Notes under the pieces: generated by a model | Seen by the model: only the letters and a program-made list of their open reading frames with translations | What the model was told of the DNA's origin: nothing | Databases searched by the model: none | Source of the DNA: Basidiobolus meristosporus CBS 931.73 | Taxonomy: Eukaryota > Basidiobolomycota > Basidiobolomycetes > Basidiobolales > Basidiobolaceae | Direction of reading: 5' to 3' | Assembly (NCBI GenBank): GCA_002104905.1 | Contig: MCFE01000179.1 | Location: 78,190 to 142,189, forward strand | DNA: 64,000 nucleotides | Shown: one piece after another, positions 45,446 to 55,916 of the stretch | Layout: each line of letters begins with the position of its first letter | Position numbering within the stretch: the stretch's first letter is position 1 | Position numbers and translations under genes: made by a program

Positions 45446-46732
45446 GGCGATACCTTCAACTAACTGAAAACGGGCGTCGATACGCTAAAAGAAAAAGTCG
45501 TCTCCCTTGAGGGGGTATTCAAGACCGAGTTAGTCGCGGCGATTGAACATCGTCTTCCCTGGTTCTTGGAATGGTTCTTATATCCAACGGCTGCCCGGTA
45601 CCTGGCAATCAAATTACGATGGATTTCCTGAATGAATTCCTATCTAGGCAACCCATTAGTCGAGATAACGTTTTTGTCTGCTGTAACGTCGCACACGTAT
45701 AGTTCTCTTCATTATGTTTAGGTTTGGCACTCTGCTCAGTCGTAATTAGATGCGTTGAAGTTGTCCCTTTGAGCCCAATCATATCGACAGCGTAAGCATG
45801 GGAGAAGCTGGCAAAAACCAGCAGCTGCTCGCACCTACGGTGGCGAAACACACAAAAGTGGCGCCTGGCTTCATAGAGCAGATCTTGTCGTGGTAGCACC
45901 GCATTAATGACCTTCAGCATTGGTTTTCTTAGGTGATCGATCCAGTGTTTGTACTAGTTTGCTACGAGAAAGGCATCCCCAGCCCTATTCTGCATCCCCT
46001 CCTGCCCATACCCGTCTCATCTATGCTGGATATGGTGCAAAGCTTTCGGAATTTTCCAGTTTGATGGTAGGCCAAGCTAATTATACCGGCATCGCACATG
46101 TCGCAATCACCACGCTGCATACTCCCAGAGCCTGAATGGAATGCCCTCCTATGAATAGGAGGACCATGTGCTCTGTGCGACGTGAGGCAGGTTCAATCAC
46201 CAAACACAGTCGTTTCTTTAGGTTCAGTTCAGGTTGGGCAGCAGCAGATGGGTTGACCGTGCAACTGAGATGGAGCGATCTATGAGCTTTCATGGAAGCC
46301 GCCATGCACATCCTTTCGAGATACGGCCATCCTATTCGTCGCCCGCGCTTACCACGAGCCGATCAGATCCATTATTGCGCATCAGCGCTGGGATCCGCGA
46401 GCTTCTTCCCGCGTGGATCCCCACCAGCCTCTCACTCAGGGCTGCGAATCCTGAACCGGTGGTCCCAACCGTGATTACACCCGCCCATTCGCTTGAACGT
46501 GTTGGACACCCCCACCCGATGGAGAAGTCGCTGAGCCCAAATCCGTGTTGGTGCCAAGGCGAATGGTACAATTGCACCGGTTGCGACGAATCGTACCGCC
46601 ATTCGCCACCGCACATTGGGGGACAGATGGGAGAAATCCCAAATCACATCTGTGACACCAGGATTGATTTATATAATCGGGCGCCATCAACACCAGCACT
46701 CCATCCTTTGTCCCGGTGTGGCTCGTCAAGCG
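45446..46732. other. Intergenic region
   Basis: About 1.3 kb. A 204-codon plus-strand frame (46234-46848) overlaps the start of the next gene, is rich in His/Pro/Ser without motif and runs over that gene's TATA box. I treat it as spurious. Confidence 0.45.
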
Positions 46733-46741
46733 TATTTATAT
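46733..46741 (+). promoter_or_regulatory. TATA-like box of the FAD oxidase gene
   Basis: TATTTATAT about 50 bp before ATG 46790. Confidence 0.45.
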
Positions 46742-46789
46742 CGCATTTCTCCGTCGTCTTCTTGATAATCTTGGCCGCGAGAATTGATC

Positions 46790-48437
46790 ATGAGGAGGGA
46801 ATTGCTATTTCTGATTGGTGTGCTGGCCAGCACCGCCTTCTCTGTTGACGAGAGGCTGCCGGTGGAGAGCACCGCTTCATTTCCTCATCGGTGCCCGAGC
46901 ACCGACATCCCTCAACGATTCCTGCGAATTCTCTCCAACTCGGTCTCCCCCAAGACCGCCATTGTCTTTCCCGGCTCGAATGGGTACGTCAACGCCCTTC
47001 ATCACTGGTCAGAAACTGCCCAGGTTCAATCGGCAGCCATAGTGCAGCCGGCCAACTCGAAGGACCTCTCCAACATCGTAAGTTCCATCAGACCCCTCTG
47101 ACAGAGACTGTTATCATTGACTCGCCTCTCCAGATCGCTTTAGCATCGTCCTACAACATCGACTTTGCCGTCGCCTCCGGTGGGCACAACAACGACGGTG
47201 CCTCCTCGACCAAAGGCCTGCTCATCGACCTATCGAGATTCAACGAGGTGCGTGTGTCCAGCAATAAAAAAGAGGTCACCGTAGGGGCAGGCCTGCGATG
47301 GGGCAAAGTATATGACCGTATCGCTCCTTACAACATCTCGCTGGTCGGCGGAAGAGTTAGCACCGTGGGTGTGGGCGGATTTACCCTGGGTGGTGGCTAC
47401 GGGTGGAAGACCGGCAAGTACGGTCTTGCCGCAGATACCATTATCAGAGCGGAGATGGTGCTGGCAAACGGTAGGATCGTAACTGTGTCTTCGACAGAAA
47501 ACCCAGACTTGTATTTTGCTATCCGAGGCGGTGGAGGACAGTTTGGTGTCGTAACCAAATTCGTCTTTAGAGCGCTGCCACAGAAGAACCCGGTATTCTC
47601 CGGATTCTACTTCTACAGCAAAGACCAAGTCCAGGCTGTGGCCAAAACCATGGAAAAATGGGTTGCAACAAACAAAGATGAAAAGGCGAACCTGATGCTG
47701 ATCTTCGCCAAGCCACCTCCTAGTTTTGATGTAAGTGTTGGCCTTTGGCCTGCGGAGTTGCCTGGTGATGTGGGATCCTACTAATCAATGCCTCCACCCA
47801 GCCCGTTCCCGTGGTACTTGTGTGGTACGATGGTCCGGCCTCCATCGCAAAGCCGGCTTTCAAAGCTTTCCAGGATCTGAAGCCAACTTCAGACGACACT
47901 GCCGAGATGTCGTTCGCCGTAAGTAATACCTTGCAAGACCCACTGGTCACCGATGGTGATCGCAAAACCATGGCCTCTATTGCTTGGAAAACCATCACTC
48001 GGGAGAAAATCCTGAAGGCTTACGATTTCTATGTCGACTTCACCACCAAAGTGCCTAGTGCCGCTCAATCGTCAGTACTCATCGAGCCCGTCTTCAGCAA
48101 CGCCTTCAAGGGGATACGCTACGGAGAATCAGCCTATCCCCACACCAAGCCATTGCATGTCATTGGGTTGGTCCCTCGCTGGCTCAGCAGCAAGGAGGAT
48201 GCCATCGTCAAACGTTGGGTCAGCAAGGGCACGGCCCTTCTGAGGGCCCAAGAAAGACCGAATATCGTCTATCCAAACTACTCCGGATACTACGAGCCTC
48301 TGAGCAACATGTTCGGCGCGAATCTGGCCAGACTCAACTCCTTGAAAGCCAGGTACGATCGCGATTGCGTGTTCCGTCATGGGTTTGTGTTCCAGACACA
48401 GCGCTGCCGGCGTTGCCCCGCACCCGCCTCGTGGTGA
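46790..48437 (+). CDS. Secreted BBE-like FAD-linked oxidase, three exons
   Basis: Exons 46790-47077, 47134-47730, 47802-48437 (introns 56 and 71 nt, the second with TACTAAT). 506 aa. ATG 46790 opens a signal peptide (MRRELLFLIGVLASTAFS). The FAD-binding domain (PCMH/FAD_binding_4) covers about 60-240: PKTAIVFPGSNGYVNA, VASGGHNNDG with H114 as the expected covalent 8-alpha-histidyl FAD site, GAGLRWGKVY, STVGVGGFTLGGGYGWKTGKYGLAADTI, and IRGGGGQFGVVTKF. The C-terminal BBE motif is present (YPNYSGYYEP...LKARYDRDCVF). The second covalent site of bicovalent BBE enzymes, a Cys, is V171 here, so FAD is probably attached only through His. Likely an extracellular carbohydrate or alcohol oxidase. Substrate unknown. 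Confidence 0.9.
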
Positions 48438-49063
48438 TGGGCAGTGCATGCATACCAGCTAGAGTTGGCATAATGTGGCGCACCCATTTAAATCACTGAT
48501 GCTAGTCCAAAACCTAGACCACTATTGTACGAAACATTTGAATATCATTAAACCCTGACCTACCTTGTAGGTGCTGACATAAATAGAAACCATATGCCAT
48601 TGGTAGCAACATGGCTACAAGTGCTTTGTGCTTGACCAACCAATATCTCTGGCGGGCCGTAACATCGGTAGAAAGGCTGGCATTTTATGGGTTGGCGACC
48701 TAGGTCGGTGGAACGGATCTCCTATGTAGTTGAGCAGACTTGAGTGCGGTGATCTAGCCAATCAAGGGCCCTCTCATCTGTAATCTGCCATACAACAACC
48801 TGGCTGAACAGCCGCTCGCGGAAGAGACTTGATAAACGGCGCGGCTATTTGCCAATCCCTAGATATATCGGGAAAGCAAAGAAATTTTCTTCCTGCAAGC
48901 CAGATACCAAGTTTGTGTGAGCGATGCATCGATGACGCTGGAGTGTGCCACGGGATGGGATCTGAGCCATTCACGGATCCAACGGGTAAAGGGTGGTTTA
49001 TTTGCAACTGCAGTTCATTTGTTTTACATTGGGTAGCTACATCCCGACCTGGGTGAAATAAAT
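48438..49063. other. Intergenic region
   Basis: About 630 bp between convergent genes. Nothing recognised. Confidence 0.4.
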
Positions 49064-49294
49064 CTAGTCTAGTTTGCGGGTGATGTTCTCGAGCTTGTAA
49101 GCCGTTTCTTTATGGGTGCTGTCATTTTCAATGAGGAACCTCGGCGTGTCATTGTCCGCTTTGACTTCTACTGTGTTGTCACCGACCAACTCGTTCCTCA
49201 TGATTACCTTTTTGATCTTTCCGGTGCTCAGGGTGGCAGCCGTACCAATTGGATGGTACTCCACATGGTCTCCTTCCTTGTACTGCACCTGCAT
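49064..49294 (-). CDS. Hva1/DUF2945 Tudor-like small protein, paralogue 1
   Basis: 76 aa, single exon. The sequence (KEGDHVEYHPIGTA...GKIKKVI...VEVKADNDTPRFLIENDSTHKETAYKLENITRK) is the small beta-barrel of the hypervirulence-associated TUDOR family (Hva1, DUF2945), whose members are short, widespread in fungi and bacteria, and of unknown biochemical role despite the name. It probably folds as a single SH3/Tudor-like barrel binding a peptide or nucleic acid. A near-identical neighbour of the same length lies 507 bp upstream in the same orientation; I count 55 of 76 residues identical. Confidence 0.85.
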   Translation of the reverse strand: MQVQYKEGDHVEYHPIGTAATLSTGKIKKVIMRNELVGDNTVEVKADNDTPRFLIENDSTHKETAYKLENITRKLD

Positions 49295-49366
49295 ATTGAC
49301 GAATGGATTTGGAAGTCAGTGGAGATTGACAATTATCACTACCTCTATGGGCCTTGGCTCAGTCTG

Positions 49367-49374
49367 TATTTATA
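49367..49374 (-). promoter_or_regulatory. TATA box of Tudor-like paralogue 1
   Basis: TATAAATA on the minus strand, about 73 bp before ATG 49294. Confidence 0.55.
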
Positions 49375-49801
49375 TTCTGACCCCAATCGACTGTTTCACA
49401 ACTGTCCTTGGCCACATCATCAACTCGACGCAATACGTAGCAAGCCTGGCTCTTGGTGATGGGGGTGGTGATGAAGTTAGTCAGAGCCGACGGATGTGAA
49501 AGTGGAAATAAGTGATGCACACAGACACCGTTTGCCATGACTGTATGGATCCAGCCCAACGGGTCTGTTGATTGGACATTGGAGGACAACCGGGAGGGTT
49601 TGTTGCGGTGGTAGCATAATGCTCATCATGGCTGATGTCTGTGTGTAGAAGCAATACGCCGACTAGTGGTTGCTGTGGCGGCATTCAATTTTATTTCAGA
49701 CATATGCCGCGCTCAGACAGGCGCGACATAGTGGATGGTCAATATACACATACATATACATATACAAATGCACAAACACATGTACCCTCATCATGGCTCA
49801 G
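49375..49801. other. Spacer between the Tudor-like paralogues
   Basis: About 430 bp. Contains a TA/CA-rich microsatellite-like stretch (about 49740-49790). No gene. Confidence 0.4.
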
Positions 49802-50032
49802 TTAATTGATCTTTTGGGTGATGCTCTCCAGTTTGTATGCAGTTTCCTTATGGGTGTTGTCATTCTCAATCAGATATCGTGGCTGGTTCTCACCTGCCTT
49901 GACTTCCACAGGGTTGTCGCCCACGACCTCCGGATGCGTGATGACTTTCTTGATGGTTCCAGTGCTTAGTTGCGGCGCAGTTCCGATTGGATGGTACTCA
50001 ACATGGTCGCCCTCGCGGTATTGTTCTGGCAT
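49802..50032 (-). CDS. Hva1/DUF2945 Tudor-like small protein, paralogue 2
   Basis: The frame is open further upstream (to 50170), but ATG 50032 gives 76 aa, exactly the length of the paralogue. It follows a TATAAAAA by about 50 bp, which places the TATA box inside the longer frame, so the short start is preferred. The sequence is REGDHVEYHPIGTA...VEVKAGENQPRYLIENDNTHKETAYKLESITQK. Substitutions against paralogue 1 concentrate in loops (KIKKVIMRNEL versus TIKKVITHPEV). A tandem duplication within this lineage is the simplest origin. Confidence 0.85.
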   Translation of the reverse strand: MPEQYREGDHVEYHPIGTAPQLSTGTIKKVITHPEVVGDNPVEVKAGENQPRYLIENDNTHKETAYKLESITQKIN

Positions 50033-50082
50033 GGTGGGCGTTTGGGATTCAATGGTTGTTGAAGGCGGCTGTATATTGCCCT

Positions 50083-50090
50083 TTTTATAC
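50083..50090 (-). promoter_or_regulatory. TATA box of Tudor-like paralogue 2
   Basis: TATAAAAA on the minus strand, about 50 bp upstream of ATG 50032. It decides the start choice. Confidence 0.6.
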
Positions 50091-53000
50091 CAACTGTTCC
50101 CACATAGATTGCAACAATCGCGAAGCGGTGGTGGTAAGATAGTCGTCAAGATGATGTCAGGAGTAGGCAAGGGATTCCAATCTAGTCAGAGATGGCTGGT
50201 CTTCAAGGGATTCCCTACCCTAAGCAATTGGTGATGGCCAGCATGATGATATCAAGGGTTGCTTTTGGGCTTGTCCACACAATCATTGATTATGGCAGAC
50301 CTCTGACTCACCAGTTAATGGCTAGGGTGGCACGTTTGCTGTTCCAACTGCGAACACTTCACGCATATTGGTATGTCATTGACGGTGCGGGATCATAGGG
50401 ACTCATCCATTGGGATCCTTGAATTGAGTGAGAAGTGAGATCTTGTACTTTTACGGTCCATGTATGGCTGATTGGGCTGGAAGTATGTTTATTACTGTTC
50501 ATGTAATTCGATACATCTATCCACGTAAGTAGGAGATTGATGACTTGCTACAGTCATTATATTCCTGATCTCGTCAGCCATATAATCTACAATGAAGCAT
50601 AGATGCTAGACCTACCAAATGGGCGTGATGTTTCAATGCTCACAGTTATGGCTGTTATATAGGTTTATGGCAAGTAGATCCTGACCCAGCAAGGCCTATC
50701 CATCTAATACCTTAACTCATAGTTACGCATATGCACTGGTCAATAGGATAAAATGACACCACTGACTTCCATACACTATGACAAGTGGACCAAGTAAGGT
50801 TTTGGCCATATTTCAGGCCAAAGGATATGTGCTTTCCAGCAAAGGGCCTGATATCTTTCAGTAGCCATTGGCAGACTCTAACCGGTATGATTCTTGGGGC
50901 AAAGCACGTTCCCAAGGTATAACTTCCCGATAGTAGCAACCAGCTAGCCATCTTCAATATTTTGTCCAGCCCAGGGGTATACACAGGAGATGAAGGCTTA
51001 GATAAGCATCCATGGTTGTTAATCACCCTTTCAATTGGTGACTTTCTGAAGTCTATTTAATCACTTTCTTAAACCCTTATGCATATATGGTATCATATCA
51101 AATAGCTGGTTACCACTGGTTGGATAAATCCATGGTTGACTAATTTGCCTGTAGCACTTGACCCAAGGTTTGAGCATGGTTGGCTTCAGCTTTCTTCAGG
51201 TACTTGGGCCTTTACAAACCTCCACATAATTCTGCAACCTATTCAGCGCTAGTACAAACTGGCAATGAATTGCAAATGAAATGGCCTACGTTTCGAGAAC
51301 GGATCTTGGCCTCTGGATAATCATCAATAACGAGAATTGGCGCAGACATATATTGTCGTTCATGGTAGTTTGGTTGACCACTTAAGGCATATACAAGGCT
51401 TCTCAGTATGATTTACACGGAGTTGTTTGCCAGTAACCCAGTATGACTTTGTAGATTAAACGCACCCCATTTTGAACTATAGTGAGTCAAATCAAATCGC
51501 ACTCAAAGTCAAAAATTATCGCTGCATCTCTTATCTATATCACTTGGAAGTATCACTTCATCTATTAATAGCTTTATCATGGGAGAAATCCAAGGTGATA
51601 CGCAAAATGTATGTTGTATACTGTTGATCAATAGAATAAATGGTGATATGGATGATGTGATTATGGAACTCATGGCTCCCAATCATAGCCTAGACTCCGG
51701 ACACTTGGACTAACTACATTTTAGGTCCACAATATGCGAATACCAGCAGTTGCAGGATCCTGAAGTCCACCAAAAACAATCTAAACCTAACCACCAGCTG
51801 GCCCCTTCATCTGGCAGCGAACAACGCTTTTTCAGAAATGAGTATATATTCGTGTTCACGCTGATGGTATTATTGGGATTCACTTCCTAGTTACAACTTC
51901 CCTACATCTTGTGTTACCATGCGCGCTGATATATTGATCGTCGTACGAGGGATTAGTATCCTCAGCAACCTAGAAGGGAGTCATGTGGCCAAAACAAGGA
52001 ACTGGACCACAACATCGCAGTCATATGAGAGATATTTCCCTTCCTATCCGATGTTATTTTAGGTTAAAGTTAGATTAGGCGCCCAGCGAGTCCTTGAAGT
52101 TATATCGTTTTTAATGATTAACGGAAACCTTAGCCCTGCTACCCAAAGGTGCGAGTTGTTATCATTCTCTGGCTGACCAAGTACTCTACACCAGCCTCAC
52201 TATATTGAAAAGTTTGGAACCCAAGTGACCTTCCGCAGCACTGCGCTTGACCTCGTCAATTTTGATGTTGACCAAGGCCAAACCTCGTGAGGACTCTCAG
52301 CCCCTTGTCTCCGATATTAAGATATGCAGAGGGAATTGGTGTGCAGAAAGCAGAACAAATCCAAAACTGGCGGAGCAGCGTGATGCAATGAGCTATCCAG
52401 CCTCACCAGTCAAAAGTAATAGAGTGTATCGCACAAGAAACCAGGTATTTGCCCATCAGGGCGCTCTGTAGTTAAGGCTGGAAAAACTATTTGACCGTGG
52501 CTCAATCTCTTGATGTTAATGAGAGATAGCCTGCCTTCTAAGTAGACTCCAACTTAATGTTACTCCAGGGCTCCGATGGGCGCAGTCATTGGCTAAGGAA
52601 TGGAGCTTAGATTCCAATGTCGCCTGGCTTGAGCTTCATCAATCACTTAAGCCAAGTTAATTTGAATTTAAGCCGCTCACTAGAAATTGATCGCCGACAA
52701 ATATGAGTCGCATTTAATTGAACCATTAAAGTGGAGCCTGGTGGTTGGTCAAGGTTCGCATTTGGAGTGGAAAAAATACGTGTAACTCACATAAGTATAT
52801 TGGCACAATGTGATGGAGATTCCTTTTTGGGACCAACACACTGGCTATTTTCCTTAACGACGCCGTGGTCGGCTGATTGACTTACCAATTTCGGGTTTTC
52901 GTTGCTGGGATAGTGGGAGGAACAGTTATCCGGCATGCGGATTGCCGAACTAATTGCGAAGTGACCTTGGTGTAGCATTAAATTAAAGAGCATCTGGCCA

Positions 53001-53340
53001 AATGGACATATAAGCATGCCAAAAAAACTCGAGTGCATGGAAGCTCGGATTAGTGAGCAGGCTAGGAGCTGGGCTACCATGGAATGAGAAGCCCTTGTGC
53101 TATCCTGAGTGAAGATACAAATTAAATTTGATGAAATCAAATATTGCCACATGTGGAGATTATTGGCTTATGCCCATCGCTTGTTTCCAAGCCCTTTCGC
53201 CGCCAAAATGAAGTTCTCATTGAAATGGGCTTAGATCCAAAAGACTTAAAAGTAGAGGTAGGGGCAAGCCGTTGAGCATCAGCTTATTCCTCTCATTCCC
53301 CTCTCCTCTAATTAGTATCTGCTTTTCATCGTTCTTCATC
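50091..53340. other. Long gene-poor, AT-richer stretch
   Basis: About 3.2 kb without a supportable gene. A minus-strand frame at 50712-51026 (104 codons) has no motif and sits in low-complexity AT-rich DNA. It may be a worn transposon fragment. Frames at 52247-52471 and 52787-53152 are also unconvincing. Confidence 0.4.
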
Positions 53341-54459
53341 ATGAAGTATTCCGTTGCTACTTACCTTCTATGTGCACTTGCCACCAACGTATTCGCACAG
53401 GAAGCAAATATTGTTGCAAACTTGGCCCCAATTAACCCAGCATGGACTAAGGAGTATGACCTTAGCAAGGTCCCCAATATCAGTCTGAAGAAGCCTGGCA
53501 GTGGAACCTGCGCTAAAACCACCTGCGGGCCTGGTGACTGCGACAAATGCTGGGAGAGCTGTGGTAACTGCGCGAAACCTGATGATATGTACGGGTGTAA
53601 GGCAGGCCAGTGGGCGCTTTCGTTTGATGACGGTCCATCGGAGCACACTGCCGAACTCCTGGATATTCTTAAGGCGGCAAATGTAAAGGCCACCTTCCTC
53701 ATGGTCGGGTCCAACGTGGTCAAGTTCCCAGATGTTGTGAAGCGTGCCTACCAGGAGGGCCATCTGATTGCTCAGCACACCTGGTCCCATCCTCACTTGA
53801 TGTCTATTTCCAACGAGCAAATAGTTGCTGAGATTAGAGCCACAGAAGAGGCTATTCTGAATGTTACTGGCGTCAGACCTGCATTCGTCCGCCCTCCATA
53901 TGGAGAGGCAGATGATCGTGTGAAGGCTGTGATAACAGCTATGGGATATCGCAACCTTCTGTGGAACATGGATACCCTAGACTGGGATATCGTTGCCAAG
54001 AACGAGAGTGCCACTCTCATCCTGAAGTCCTTTGAAAACGCTCTTTCGAAAGGAACTGATTTGAACGCTCACAACGACCCCGGATATATTTCTCTCCAGC
54101 ATGACCTCTATATCGAAACGGTCAAGCAAGTGCCCCAAATTGAGACCATCCTGGCTGGCCATGGATATCACTTCGTACTAGCCCATGAGTGCATTGGTGC
54201 AAGCCCCTACAAGAACTCCATCGGGATCCCGGCTGGCAATTCCACCACTACCACCTCCGCCGCCTCGGTAACTTCTAGTGCCGCCACCAAAACCGCACTT
54301 TCATCTGCTACTCCTGCTGCCTCAAGCGCCTCTAATGCTGGGTCAAAGAGCATTACCCAAGCCCAGGCCAGCGTTAGCGCTCATTCGGATGCTGATGTCC
54401 TCAGAGTCGGCCGTGTTCTTGTAGGGGTTTTGGCGGTAGCCGCCTTCTCCCTTCTTTAA
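53341..54459 (+). CDS. Chitin deacetylase (CE4), GPI-anchored type
   Basis: 372 aa, single exon. The frame is open upstream without an ATG, and ATG 53341 opens a signal peptide (MKYSVATYLLCALATNVFAQ). It converts wall chitin to chitosan at the plasma membrane or wall. Residues 57-86 are a Cys-rich module (seven Cys in TCAKTTCGPGDCDKCWESCGNC plus C86). The CE4 domain spans about 90-285: motif 1 SFDDGP (D97 metal), motif 2 HTWSH (H146, H150 metal), motif 3 RPPYG (184-188), motif 4 DTLDWD (211-216), motif 5 LQHD (H254). The tail is Ser/Ala/Thr-rich (300-350) and ends in a hydrophobic GPI-type signal (VLVGVLAVAAFSLL). The first residue of motif 1 is Ser where Thr is usual, which is tolerated in the family. 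Confidence 0.93.
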   Translation: MKYSVATYLLCALATNVFAQEANIVANLAPINPAWTKEYDLSKVPNISLKKPGSGTCAKTTCGPGDCDKCWESCGNCAKPDDMYGCKAGQWALSFDDGPSEHTAELLDILKAANVKATFLMVGSNVVKFPDVVKRAYQEGHLIAQHTWSHPHLMSISNEQIVAEIRATEEAILNVTGVRPAFVRPPYGEADDRVKAVITAMGYRNLLWNMDTLDWDIVAKNESATLILKSFENALSKGTDLNAHNDPGYISLQHDLYIETVKQVPQIETILAGHGYHFVLAHECIGASPYKNSIGIPAGNSTTTTSAASVTSSAATKTALSSATPAASSASNAGSKSITQAQASVSAHSDADVLRVGRVLVGVLAVAAFSLL

Positions 54460-55916
54460 TGGAAGCTGAGGCCTACGATTACCAACTATCATTATATACT
54501 TAATAGCAAGAAGTTTAGGATGCATTTTCAAGTTTTTCCAGGGTAATAGTTAACTAATGGTGTCTTGCCTTCCATTCTGCGGGGGAGCACTGTGGCAAGT
54601 TCGAATACCTAATAATGGCCGGCCTTCCCCAAACCCATTCGATTTAATAAAGGCACCGTCATTTTAAAGAGCATCATGGGTTTCGGTCTTATCTTCACCT
54701 ATCTAGCTTATGATGCAGGCGTTAGCTGGTAAGATATTAGGACTGCATCATCACGAGCAGCAGACTTCAAAGATGTCGGCTTCAATGACTATTAAAAGCC
54801 TGGTCGTACCCAGTAGACTGGAACCTCCCCCTCGCAATTTATCCATCACATTATGCTATAGTGTCGCCAGTATTGAGGAATTTACGTGTAGTCATTTAGC
54901 CATCCTCCATAAGGGGTATTGCTTACGGAATGCTTGTACCTCGAAACGAAACTTTAAACCACCTTTGGAGCATCCAAATACGCATTGGCTCAATAATGCG
55001 CTGAACCATGCACTGTGATATCATTTAACGTAGCCAACCATTTCACAGGTGGCGGAGATTGGCCAAGGGATGGAAGCCAAGAGGAAATTTCCGGTTGCGG
55101 ACAGAAAATCTGCCAATAATTGTCATGCTCTCGATTTTACTGGATTCCGGAACCCAACGTAGCCCAGTGTTACAGAAGTTGAAATGATGGAAAAACGCAA
55201 TCATCCAGCGTAACCATCCAGCGCTTGGCACAGGTACAATCTAACCAATACAGCACTTGGCTGATCATCACCCAGTGCCCAACATGGGTTGGAGGCTGTT
55301 GGCACAGAGGGAGGCACTAGATGCTTGATCGCAGCGAATCTTCTTGGAAGAGTTCGTTAATTCGAGGGATTCCAAGTAAGATCCATACACCGCGTGTGGG
55401 AATATCCAGTGCTCAGGCTACTTGGGTTTGGACAAATCCACTTGCGCATTGGCAGCAAGGGTGGTACAGCACAAGATTGCGGAAGCCCGGCTGGTACCAC
55501 GTAGTGATCATTGATGAATCAAACCAGATCACACGTTGACAAATGCTGCCTCAGCAATGAGCTGGAGTATGGAGACATACAGTGCCCTCCATGAACATAG
55601 CCATGTGACAGGCATGTATGTATCAACAGGATCCAAAGAGAGCTTAGATGGCCATTGTTTATTATCGGGTTGTGTGGTTTATATTAGGTGATCCCAAAAA
55701 GAGCAGGCCAGGAGGAAAGGGCAATGTCGTTGATTTAAGCTTCGGAAACAATTGCTGGGTTGTGTCGCGAGCAAGTTCAGGAAGATCGTGATGATTCGAT
55801 TGGTGCCACAACAAATGGGATGGGGTCCTCACTGAGAACTACATAAAAACCTTCCAGAACTGTCATGCGTTCAGCCATTCAAACGTTGCAATTCATAACC
55901 TTAATTAGTCCTACGG
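54460..55916. other. Intergenic region
   Basis: About 1.46 kb. Short frames only (54710-55018, 55321-55539). None resembles a known protein. An ACATAAAAACC near 55840 may serve as TATA box of the following gene. Confidence 0.4.

Noticed and set aside
46234-46848. Plus-strand frame of 204 codons as a gene
   Set aside because: Runs over the TATA box and signal-peptide region of the FAD oxidase, has no domain, and its composition looks random.
49735-49795. TA/CA microsatellite as a functional element
   Set aside because: Ordinary low-complexity sequence in a short intergenic gap.
49802-50170. Longer 122-aa start for Tudor-like paralogue 2
   Set aside because: The extra 46 codons include the TATA box, have no counterpart in paralogue 1, and begin with MPTPDIILTT-type random sequence.
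50712-51026. Minus-strand frame of 104 codons as a gene or gypsy RT remnant
   Set aside because: A vague ISFGLKYG string recalled retrotransposon RT motifs, but no second motif supports it.
53272-53340. Upstream extension of the chitin deacetylase
   Set aside because: The frame is open but has no ATG before 53341, and the 53341 start gives a standard signal peptide.
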